Shown: in pieces, positions 13,916 to 19,579 of the stretch
Layout: each line of letters begins with the position of its first letter
How positions within the stretch are numbered: the stretch's first letter is position 1
NCBI GenBank assembly: GCA_963578705.1
Contig: CAUZDT010000021.1
Coordinates: 1 to 19,761, forward strand
DNA from: UBA8886 sp963578705
GTDB taxonomy: Archaea; Thermoplasmatota; Poseidoniia; MGIII; CG-Epi1
Reading direction: 5' to 3'
Length of the DNA stretch: 19,761 bases
Position numbers and translations under genes: made by a program
Notes under the pieces: model-generated
The model's input: the letters and a program-made list of their open reading frames with translations, nothing else
Databases searched by the model: none
What the model was told of the DNA's origin: nothing

Positions 13916-15087
13916 GCCTCGATGCGCAGCTTGCCCTGCTCGCTGTAGCTCGCGACGGAGATGTCCTGCGTGAAGCTGGCGCGGCCGCTGCCCTGGCTCG
14001 AGAAGAGGAAGTAGAATGCCTTCAGGTCATCGGAGTCCCCGTTGTCGACATACTCCGAGAGGCGGTAGGGTGGCATCCAGAGGTAGTAGCCGTTGGCGAG
14101 GTCGACCGTCACAACCGTGTAGTTCCCCCCGCCGAGCGGCACTAATGCGTTGACCCAGGCGTGGCCGCCCCAGTCCTGCAGCCCGTCGGAAGAACGCGGA
14201 ATCATCCCCAGCTCCATCCAGGCCGGGATTCCGGCCGCGCGCGCGATTGAGACGTAGAGCAGTCCGAGGTCGTCGCAATCGCCGTAGCCGTAGTTTAGCG
14301 TCTGGTCACAGCTCTTGGGCGTCGTCCCGAGGACGTAGGTAAAGTTGCCCATGATGTAATCGAAGATATTGCGCAGGATGCGCAGCACGTTGCCGTCGGT
14401 GCCGTTGGCGAATTGCGTCGCCAGCTCCTGCACCTGCGTGTTGGAAGGCTCGACCTTCCACTCATCCTGCAGGAAATCGTCATATGTGGCAGGATACTGG
14501 TTGATAGTCCCGGCTCCCTCCGCCTTCAGGTCTGAGATGATGGTTGAGACGGTGACGTTGTAACTGACCGAAATTTCGGCTCGCTCATCGCCCTCGATAT
14601 GCCCTTCCCAGAGCATCTTGCCGGCGTGCGTGTTGTCCCATGCCGGAGTCGCGTCGAGCGTGTGTATTTCCTGCCAGCTATTGCCGGCGCCCTGCGGGCC
14701 GCTGGGGCGATGACCTGGCTCACTCAGCGCCAGCCGCCAGTCAGCCGACGGGCCCGACGTCAGGAATATCGTAAAGTTTCGCATCAGCGTCATGCTGATG
14801 GTTTCGGGCACTTCGTAGTAGCTACTGTTCAGCTCCCCCCACAGGTCGTCGAGCCCGCGCAGGAACGGCTGCGCTTGCGGCAGCGCCAGCAGTCCCGCCA
14901 CCAGCAGCAGTACCAGCAACGGCTTTAGCCAGCCGTGCCGCCGGCGGTATGACGTGGCCTGGCGGGGCTGCACCGGCTCTGGTGCCGCGACCGCAGCCGG
15001 CGGGCGGCCCGGTACCGCGACGCCACAGTTGGGGCAGTTCGAACCGAGCGCTTCCAGCACGAAGCCGCAGTAGCTGCACTGCTCCAT
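13912..15087 (-). CDS. Zinc ribbon-TM-transglutaminase-like protein
   Basis: A 391-residue protein with an unusual domain order. Residues 4-21 form a zinc ribbon (Cys4, Cys7, Cys18, Cys21). A Pro/Ala-rich linker (25-48) and a basic patch (YRRRHGWLK) precede one membrane helix (about 55-72). The rest should be extracellular by the positive-inside rule, with many Asn-x-Ser/Thr sites. The transglutaminase/cysteine-protease-like core is at 240-335: Cys271 in YGYGDCDDLGLLYVSIARAAG, His309 in WGGHAWVNALV and Asp329 in TVVTVDLANG form the triad. Activity could be peptide hydrolysis or protein crosslinking. The ribbon would face the cytoplasm. It begins 23 nt after secG and overlaps the GNAT start. 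Confidence 0.85.
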   Translation of the reverse strand: MEQCSYCGFVLEALGSNCPNCGVAVPGRPPAAVAAPEPVQPRQATSYRRRHGWLKPLLVLLLVAGLLALPQAQPFLRGLDDLWGELNSSYYEVPETISMTLMRNFTIFLTSGPSADWRLALSEPGHRPSGPQGAGNSWQEIHTLDATPAWDNTHAGKMLWEGHIEGDERAEISVSYNVTVSTIISDLKAEGAGTINQYPATYDDFLQDEWKVEPSNTQVQELATQFANGTDGNVLRILRNIFDYIMGNFTYVLGTTPKSCDQTLNYGYGDCDDLGLLYVSIARAAGIPAWMELGMIPRSSDGLQDWGGHAWVNALVPLGGGNYTVVTVDLANGYYLWMPPYRLSEYVDNGDSDDLKAFYFLFSSQGSGRASFTQDISVASYSEQGKLRIEA

Positions 15088-15110
15088 TGTGGCCGAATCT
15101 GCCGTAGCTA

Positions 15111-15356
15111 TTAGAGGGTGCGCGAGCGCGAAATCCGGAACTCGTTGAAGATGATACCGGAGAGGCCGACAGCCAGAACATAGGCTCCGGTCTGGAGCCC
15201 GATGGCCGTCGAAACCTCAACGACCATGATGGCGAGGATGCCTCCCAGCAGGACAGCCCAGTGGGATATCTGCAGCGCGTTGCTATCCTCGGCGTCGAAA
15301 TAGCGGATGAGACCCGCGGCCGACTGGAAGCCCTGCGTCTTCTTCTCCTTCGCCAT
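15111..15356 (-). CDS. secG: Preprotein translocase subunit Sec61-beta (archaeal SecG)
   Basis: An 81-residue small subunit of the SecYEG/Sec61 protein-conducting channel. The diagnostic stretch is FQSAAGLIRYFDAED (residues 10-24), the conserved cytoplasmic segment before the membrane helix in archaeal Sec61-beta. A hydrophobic segment follows at about 33-54. The protein is longer than the usual 55-60 residues: a second hydrophobic segment (GAYVLAVGLSGIIF, 57-70) and a basic tail (RISRSRTL) are added. A minus-strand TATA element (CTTAAATAAA, around 15377-15386) lies about 25 bp before ATG 15356, giving a leaderless message. It leads a three-gene cluster with the transglutaminase-like and GNAT genes. 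Confidence 0.85.
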   Translation of the reverse strand: MAKEKKTQGFQSAAGLIRYFDAEDSNALQISHWAVLLGGILAIMVVEVSTAIGLQTGAYVLAVGLSGIIFNEFRISRSRTL

Positions 15357-15375
15357 GCGCGGCGCGACCTGTACG

Positions 15376-15385
15376 TTTATTTAAG
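15376..15385 (-). promoter_or_regulatory. TATA box for secG operon
   Basis: Minus-strand sequence around AAATAAAC/CTTAAATAA is centred about 25 bp before ATG 15356. It is separate from the TTTTAAT element about 19 bp further on that serves the opposite strand. Confidence 0.5.
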
Positions 15386-15395
15386 GCTTGAGAAG

Positions 15396-15402
15396 CTTTT
15401 AA
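15396..15402 (+). promoter_or_regulatory. TATA box for the small CxxC-protein pair
   Basis: TTTTAAT is centred 26 bp before ATG 15425, which has no Shine-Dalgarno. Leaderless transcription of the two-gene unit is predicted. Confidence 0.5.
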
Positions 15403-15424
15403 TCAGGGCATCGGTCGGCGCGCG

Positions 15425-15685
15425 ATGTATTGCCGTATGTGCATTGATGTCCACGGGCTAACGCCGACCCGCCTCAACGAGCCGGAGACGGCCGAATACC
15501 TCGTTTCGCACTGTTACGAGGGGGACCTCAAGCACAAGCATTCCGAGGACGACGGGCTGCTGCAGCCGATGTGTGGTGGCTGCCTCGAACGGCTGCTCGA
15601 AAATCCTGACATCCACGTCTTCAGCGCTTACCGGCTAGAGCCGCTCGAGCTGGAGTCCAAGGATGACGCGGAGGACGCGGGATGA
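15425..15685 (+). CDS. Small protein with two CxxC pairs
   Basis: An 86-residue protein. Cys3 and Cys6 (MYCRMC) and Cys50 and Cys53 (PMCGGC) should form one zinc site that clamps the N-terminus to the middle of the chain; His10, Cys30, His36, His38 and others lie between. The C-terminal part (LEPLELESKDDAEDAG) is acidic. I do not recognise a family. The TATA box 26 bp upstream supports this start. The TGA overlaps the ATG of a second, 48-residue CxxC protein (ATGA), so the two are probably made together and may interact. Confidence 0.75.
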   Translation: MYCRMCIDVHGLTPTRLNEPETAEYLVSHCYEGDLKHKHSEDDGLLQPMCGGCLERLLENPDIHVFSAYRLEPLELESKDDAEDAG

Positions 15686-15828
15686 CCGAGTTCCGCTGGG
15701 ACCTCGAATGCCCCAATTGTTCCACCCGCCCTGGCGGCAGCTACCCCCGCCGGGTGCCGCACACACGCGCACCCGAGGGGTGGGAGTGCCAGTGGTGCGG
15801 CAGCATGCAGCCGGAACCGGAGCAGTAG
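15682..15828 (+). CDS. Mini zinc-ribbon protein (48 aa), coupled to upstream CxxC protein
   Basis: A 48-residue frame from ATG 15682 to TAG 15828. It carries ECPNC (Cys10, Cys13) and ECQWCG (two Cys near residues 38 and 41) separated by a basic, proline-rich loop, which is a minimal four-Cys zinc ribbon. The ATGA overlap with the preceding gene and the paired CxxC motifs make chance unlikely. Zinc ribbons of this size commonly bind nucleic acid or protein; the specific role is unknown. It is easily missed by length cut-offs. Confidence 0.7.
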   Translation: MTEFRWDLECPNCSTRPGGSYPRRVPHTRAPEGWECQWCGSMQPEPEQ

Positions 15829-16145
15829 GTTCTGGTTCGACCGCCCTCGCGTCAAACGGTTTAAACTGCCGTGGGGTCGCAGCCCCTTGTCGACGATGTA
15901 TCTGTATTTAAATGGCTAGAAACGATACTACTCAGACTTCCTCATCGCGTGACATTATGTAACTGACGACGGATGCACTGAACCCAGTGCCAAACCCAAC
16001 TCCTAGGGAACCGATCAAGTCCAACTTGGTACCGCATAGAGGGAATCCGCTCAAGCACACGTAAAAAATAATCACACCCACGATTAAGCCAATACCGAAG
16101 CTATTTCACTGTCTTTCATCCATAGTCTCTCAACCTAACAGCGCC
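15829..16145. other. AT-rich gap holding only a damaged small ORF
   Basis: About 317 bp without an intact gene. Composition drops from GC-rich to AT-rich within it and stays low to about 16560. It holds TTTAAA-type sequence at 15859-15866 and ATTTAAATAC on the minus strand at about 15904-15913, a short GGGG/CCCC hairpin near 15874-15887, and the broken membrane ORF at 15932-16123. I see no tRNA cloverleaf, repeat array or mobile-element end. Confidence 0.5.
15932..16123 (-). pseudogene. Small two-TM membrane protein ORF with disrupted 5' end
   Basis: Reading from ATG 16123 gives MDERQ, a TGA at 16106-16108, and then an open frame of 56 residues: NSFGIGLIVGVIIFYVCLSG (first membrane segment), PLCGTKLDL, a second segment (IGSLGVGFGTGFSASVVSYI) and a charged end, MSRDEEV. 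The frame lies 22 nt after the DUF5654-like gene on the same strand. A TGG at the TGA position would restore 63 codons. Alternatively ATG 16119 in the next frame (MKDSEIAS) plus a frameshift would join it, or translation could begin at GTG 16081 and give an intact 49-residue protein. I favour recent damage or a sequence error in a real gene. Confidence 0.45.
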
Positions 16146-16466
16146 TTAGGACTCTTTACTCTCTTCTTCATTCTCGTCCTCATCGTCAAAGTAGGACTGA
16201 ACTCTCTCAATTTCCTTTTCGACCCTGGCATTGAGCTTCAGGACCACCATTGCCAGACCCATAACCAGGGCAGTAACAGCCACCGCTGTAACGTACATCC
16301 CCATCAGAGTCTCCTCATCTGCATAATCTCGCATCAAAAATTCCACTGTAGCTTTGATCGTGTCCTTCCAGGCCAATGCCACTACTAGACCAAAGGCAGT
16401 CATCATCGAGGAAATAACAATTCCCCGCATATTCAATTTCTCAAAGTCTTCTTTGTCTATACCCAT
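16146..16466 (-). CDS. DUF5654-like two-TM membrane protein
   Basis: A 106-residue protein. After an N-terminal helix (MGIDKEDFEKLNMRG) the first membrane segment reads IVISSMMTAFGLVVALAWKDTIKATVEFL (about residues 17-45 overall); the FGLVxALAWxDxIKA phrase is the signature of DUF5654. A second segment (MYVTAVAVTALVMGLAMVVL) is followed by an acidic tail (DDEDENEEESKES). Function unknown. I chose ATG 16466, not the longer frame to GTG 16613, because GGAGGA lies 4 nt upstream and the extra region changes abruptly to GC-rich sequence. Codons are much AT-richer than in flanking genes, and the gene sits in an AT-rich island. Confidence 0.75.
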   Translation of the reverse strand: MGIDKEDFEKLNMRGIVISSMMTAFGLVVALAWKDTIKATVEFLMRDYADEETLMGMYVTAVAVTALVMGLAMVVLKLNARVEKEIERVQSYFDDEDENEEESKES

Positions 16467-16470
16467 TTTT

Positions 16471-16476
16471 TCCTCC
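16471..16476 (-). promoter_or_regulatory. Shine-Dalgarno deciding the DUF5654-like start
   Basis: Minus-strand GGAGGA, four A residues, then ATG 16466. TATA candidates upstream are TATTAAAT (about 16532-16540) and GTATAC (about 16504-16510); either would give a leadered transcript. Confidence 0.6.
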
Positions 16477-16685
16477 GGATTATTCTTCTCTTCAAGTGTA
16501 AGGCCGTATACCGAGAATATGTAAAGGTCGGGATTTAATACTGTGGTTTTGTTTTTTGGTTGGTCTACCTCCGCACCGCTGCCGAGCAGGTGGAACGACA
16601 GGTCGTTGCGCACCAGCCGCGCTCACCCTGCATTTATCATCCTCGGTTTCGTGCTGTTGATAGGGCTGACGCGCAACTCAGACGA

Positions 16686-16705
16686 GGAATAGGCGCGCCT
16701 ATTCC
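16686..16705. repeat. Perfect 20-bp palindrome over the thioredoxin-like stop codon
   Basis: GGAATAGGCG is followed immediately by its exact reverse complement. The minus-strand TAG of the thioredoxin-like gene (16699-16701) lies inside it. Possible roles are a transcript-end hairpin, a protein-binding site, or the scar of a rearrangement. No T-tract follows on either strand. Confidence 0.6.
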
Positions 16706-17247
16706 CGCCACTTGATGTTGCATCCTAGCGCCGGCAGCTGCGGCTCCGCCGTCGGCACGCCAGCGAGCACCGCCGTGATGGCGTCTCGCAGCTCTTCGCG
16801 CTCGACGCGCTCGGGCTCCTGCCAGTTGTCGTCGAGGCGCCCTCGGTAGGCGAGTTTCCGGTCGGCGTCATAGAGGAAAAAGTCGGGCGTGCACGCCGCT
16901 CCGTAGGCACGCGCAACCGTCTGCGTTTCATCGTAGAGGTAGGGGAACGGGTAATCCTTATCTCGCGCGCGTCGCGCCATTTTTTCCGGCGCGTCGTCCG
17001 GAAAGCTGGCGGCGTCGTTGGCGCTGATGGCGACGAAGTCAGCGCGTCCCGTGAAGCCGCGCGCTAGCGCGATGATGCGTTCCTCGACCGCCTGCGCATA
17101 GGGGCAGTGGTTGCAGGTGAAAACGACCACCAGCGCCTCCGCCTCGAAGTCAGCCAGCGCCCACTCGCGGCCGCTGGCGGGTTCCGGCAGTGCGAAGTCG
17201 GGCGCGGGGGTGCCGAGCACCGGCATCGTCGATTCGGTCAGGACCAC
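16699..17247 (-). CDS. Thioredoxin-fold (AhpC/TSA-Redoxin-like) family protein
   Basis: A 182-residue protein. The redox motif is CNHCPYA (Cys45, Cys48) at the end of the first core strand (LVVVFT), CTPDFFLYDADRKLAYRGRLDD (119-140) provides the cis-Pro region plus a third Cys, and ALGCNIKWRE closes the protein; GCNIKW at the C-terminus is typical of this family of predicted thiol peroxidase/thioredoxin-like proteins. The substrate is unknown. I keep GTG 17247 because relatives begin with a similar LTESTM...LGTPAPDF sequence and because a TATA-like CATTAATG (17268-17275) lies about 24 bp upstream; ATG 17226 (MPVLG) is the alternative. Confidence 0.88.
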   Translation of the reverse strand: MVLTESTMPVLGTPAPDFALPEPASGREWALADFEAEALVVVFTCNHCPYAQAVEERIIALARGFTGRADFVAISANDAASFPDDAPEKMARRARDKDYPFPYLYDETQTVARAYGAACTPDFFLYDADRKLAYRGRLDDNWQEPERVEREELRDAITAVLAGVPTAEPQLPALGCNIKWRE

Positions 17248-17267
17248 GGCCGGCGAAAGCCCACCAG

Positions 17268-17275
17268 CATTAATG
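17268..17275 (-). promoter_or_regulatory. TATA-like element for thioredoxin-like gene
   Basis: CATTAATG, a palindromic match, is centred about 24 bp before GTG 17247. It is distinct from the TATA box at 17304-17311 used on the other strand. Confidence 0.4.
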
Positions 17276-17303
17276 GCTGCGCATCGCCTGCGGGGGCGCC
17301 AAC

Positions 17304-17311
17304 CCTATAAT
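17304..17311 (+). promoter_or_regulatory. TATA box for the phosphohexomutase
   Basis: CCTATAAT is centred 25 bp before ATG 17333 and only 13 bp before the in-frame ATG 17321, so it favours 17333 as a leaderless start. Confidence 0.6.
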
Positions 17312-17332
17312 GCCCCACGAATGCGCCGCCGC

Positions 17333-18712
17333 ATGGCGACCCCCCGCAACATATTTCGCGCTTACGACATCCGCGGTATCTACGGCAGCGAGCTGACGCT
17401 TGCGACCGCCGAGCGGGTCGGCGCGACGTTTGCGGCATACCTTGCCAGCAAGGGCGTGTCCGGTCGTATCTGCATCGGGCGCGATGCGCGCACGAGTTCG
17501 CCCGACCTCGAGGCGGCGGTGACTGCCGGACTGCGCAGCGGCGGCTGCGACGCCGTGTCGGTTGGGATGGTGCCGATTCCGGTCGCCAACTGGTGGACCT
17601 GGCGCGGCGATTTCGCGGGCGGGGTCTACATCACCGCCAGCCATAATCCGGCCGAATACAACGGCATCCGTTTCCGCCACCCCGACGGCACCGGCTTTAC
17701 CGACGGCAACACCGAAATCCGCGACCTCTTCTTCGCCGGCGTGCCGCCTTCGGCTGCGGCCAAGGGCGGGCTGTCGCGCGTCCCGGAGGCGGAAGTGCTG
17801 GAACTCTTCTCGGCTTTCGCGGCCGAGCGCATCGGCTCGCTGGCCGGCATGCGCATCGCGCTCGACCCCGGCAATGGCGTCGGCGGCGTCATTCTCGAAT
17901 CGCTCTTCCAGCGCTTCGGCGCCACGACCGAAATCATCAACGGCGAGCCCGACGGCCGCTTCCCGAACCGCCCTTCGGAGCCGGCGCCGAAGAACATTGG
18001 TGCGCTGATGGAACTGGTCGCCGCAGGCGATTTTGACTGCGGCATCGCCTTTGATGGCGACTGCGACCGCTGCGTCTTTGTCGATGACCGTGGCCATGTG
18101 GTGCCGACCGAGAAAATCGGCATCCTGCTGGTGCCCGAGCTGCTGAAGCTGCGTAAAGGGCCGGTGCTGGCGAACGTCCCCTGCTCGATGGTGCTGGAGG
18201 ACGAAATCCCGAAGCTGGGTGCCGAACTGGTCTGGATTCGGGTCGGCGACGTCTTTGTCTGCGAGGAATTGAAGAAGCACGACGCGGTGCTGGCGCTTGA
18301 GATTTCTGCGCACCTCTTCGCGCCCGACCTTACGGAATTCCTGTTTGACGACCCGCTGATTATCTCGCTCAAGGTGCTGGAACTGCTGCGCGCTTCGGGC
18401 CGCAAGCTTTCGGAACTGGCCGCTGAAATCCCGTCGCTGCCCTATGAGGAGCTTAAGTTTGCCTGCCCTGATGAGGTGAAATTCGACCTCAACGCGGCGC
18501 TGCAGGCCGACTTCAGCGCGCGTGGATACCGCGTTGAGACTATCGACGGCGTCAAGGTCTGGCTCGATGATGGCTGGGTGCTGCTACGCCCTTCCAACAC
18601 CCAGCCGGTGATGCGCATGTTCATCGAGGCGCGCACGCCCGAGCGGCTGGCGGAAATCAGGACAGAGTTCACCGCAGAATACGAGAACGCGCTGGCATCG
18701 CTCTCAGGCTGA
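17333..18712 (+). CDS. Phosphomannomutase/phosphoglucomutase-family phosphohexomutase
   Basis: A 459-residue alpha-D-phosphohexomutase that moves phosphate between C1 and C6 of a hexose via a phosphoserine. It opens with NIFRAYDIRGIYG (6-18), the family start. The catalytic serine is Ser103 in TASHNPAEYNG (101-111). DGDCDRCVF (241-249) binds magnesium. RPSNTQPVMR (420-429) binds the substrate phosphate in domain 4. The sugar-binding loop reads ALEISAH (321-327) where relatives usually have GGExSGH, so substrate preference may differ. Glucose, mannose and amino-sugar forms are all possible. Length is normal. Its TGA abuts the TATA box of the DUF92 gene. Confidence 0.92.
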   Translation: MATPRNIFRAYDIRGIYGSELTLATAERVGATFAAYLASKGVSGRICIGRDARTSSPDLEAAVTAGLRSGGCDAVSVGMVPIPVANWWTWRGDFAGGVYITASHNPAEYNGIRFRHPDGTGFTDGNTEIRDLFFAGVPPSAAAKGGLSRVPEAEVLELFSAFAAERIGSLAGMRIALDPGNGVGGVILESLFQRFGATTEIINGEPDGRFPNRPSEPAPKNIGALMELVAAGDFDCGIAFDGDCDRCVFVDDRGHVVPTEKIGILLVPELLKLRKGPVLANVPCSMVLEDEIPKLGAELVWIRVGDVFVCEELKKHDAVLALEISAHLFAPDLTEFLFDDPLIISLKVLELLRASGRKLSELAAEIPSLPYEELKFACPDEVKFDLNAALQADFSARGYRVETIDGVKVWLDDGWVLLRPSNTQPVMRMFIEARTPERLAEIRTEFTAEYENALASLSG

Positions 18713-18722
18713 TTTTATATAG
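18713..18722 (+). promoter_or_regulatory. TATA box for the DUF92 gene
   Basis: TTTTATATAG starts right after the phosphohexomutase stop. Its centre is about 25 bp before GTG 18743 and 13 bp before GTG 18731, which favours the downstream start. Confidence 0.5.
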
Positions 18723-18742
18723 TCCCCAAGGTGCGCGCCAGC

Positions 18743-19519
18743 GTGGAGCTGGAGCCGTTCCAGATAGCACTGATTGCGCTCGCGAGCGGAGCGATTGCGG
18801 GCATCGCCCACAAGGCGCGCGTGCTCGACCTAGTTGGCGCCATCCTGGCGTTCCTGATTTGCTTCATCTCCGCTACGATGGGGCACTGGAGTTGGCTGGT
18901 GCTGCTGCTCATATTCGTCGGGGGTTCGTTCCTTGCGACCCGCTTTGGATTCCACTACAAGCTGCAGCTGGGGGTCGAGGAATCCATGGAGGGCACCCGC
19001 GGCGGCACCAACGTCCTGTCGAACGGAACGGTGCCGGCGCTGGTCGCGCTGGCCTACGGCGGCGGCTGGCTCAGCCCCGAGCAGGCGCTGATAGCGTTCA
19101 CCACCTCACTGGCGGCCGCGGCCGCCGACACGCTGGCTAGTGAAATCGGAGTGTTCGCGCCGGCGCCGGTGCTGATTACCAGCCCCGGCACGCGAGTTCC
19201 GCCGGGGACCGACGGCGGAATTTCGCGGATCGGCTCGCTGGCAGCGGCGCTTTCGGCGCTGAGCATGAGCATGATTTCACTCGCTGTGTTCGTTCTCGTG
19301 GGCTGGCCCGAAGGTTTTGAATGGAAACCGGCGGGTAATTTCGACTTCCTGCTGCTTTTGCTACCTGCAACACTTGGTTTTACCGGTTGCCAGCTCGATT
19401 CAGTGCTGGGTGCGACTGCCGAAAGACGCGGCTGGCTGGGAAAAGGCAGCGTAAACTTTGTTGCAATCGGCATAAGTGCGCTCATTTCACTGCCATTGCT
19501 GGACTTTTTCCGAAATTAA
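18743..19519 (+). CDS. DUF92/TMEM19-family integral membrane protein (phytyl-phosphate kinase-related)
   Basis: A 258-residue protein with about six membrane helices. The DUF92 signature loops are all present: GTRGGTNVLSNGTVPALVAL, SLAAAAADTLASEIG, TSPGTRVPPGTDGGIS and GFTGCQLDSVLGATAERRG. Plant VTE6, in the same family, phosphorylates phytyl phosphate; in archaea a kinase for geranylgeranyl or other polyprenyl phosphate feeding lipid synthesis is a reasonable inference, but unproven. GTG 18743 is chosen from the TATA spacing; GTG 18731 would add four residues (MRAS). It ends before a T-rich stretch and the thermosome promoter. Confidence 0.85.
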   Translation: MELEPFQIALIALASGAIAGIAHKARVLDLVGAILAFLICFISATMGHWSWLVLLLIFVGGSFLATRFGFHYKLQLGVEESMEGTRGGTNVLSNGTVPALVALAYGGGWLSPEQALIAFTTSLAAAAADTLASEIGVFAPAPVLITSPGTRVPPGTDGGISRIGSLAAALSALSMSMISLAVFVLVGWPEGFEWKPAGNFDFLLLLLPATLGFTGCQLDSVLGATAERRGWLGKGSVNFVAIGISALISLPLLDFFRN

Positions 19520-19535
19520 TCTTCATTTTTCTCAA
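19520..19535 (+). terminator. T-rich terminator after DUF92 gene
   Basis: The stop is followed at once by CTTCATTTTTCTC, an oligo-T tract without a hairpin, as used by archaeal RNA polymerase. A second T run overlaps the next promoter. Confidence 0.45.
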
Positions 19536-19546
19536 AACAGTGTTAA

Positions 19547-19557
19547 TTTTTTATATG
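19547..19557 (+). promoter_or_regulatory. TATA box for the thermosome gene
   Basis: TTTTTTATATG is centred about 26 bp before ATG 19578, predicting a leaderless transcript. It is the strongest AT-rich promoter in the right part of the window. Confidence 0.6.
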
Positions 19558-19567
19558 TCGCCTTACG

Positions 19568-19579
19568 ATGGCGCGCCAT
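19568..19579. repeat. 12-bp palindrome at the thermosome transcription start
   Basis: ATGGCGCGCCAT is its own reverse complement and covers the predicted start site and the first bases of ATG 19578. It could be an operator that blocks initiation, or chance in GC-rich DNA. Confidence 0.4.

Noticed and set aside
15829..15900. tRNA or structured RNA suggested by GGTTCGACC and a GGGG/CCCC hairpin
   Set aside because: The TTCGA phrase resembles a T-loop, but no T-stem, anticodon arm or acceptor stem can be paired around it, and the hairpin stem is only four pairs.
16467..16613. Longer start (GTG 16613) for the DUF5654-like gene
   Set aside because: The strong GGAGGA plus ATG at 16466 and the abrupt composition change argue against the extension; it also contains the TATA candidates.
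17270..18313. Long minus-strand frame opposite the phosphohexomutase
   Set aside because: Same cause: high GC removes stops in the antisense frame. The plus-strand gene carries all four catalytic motifs.
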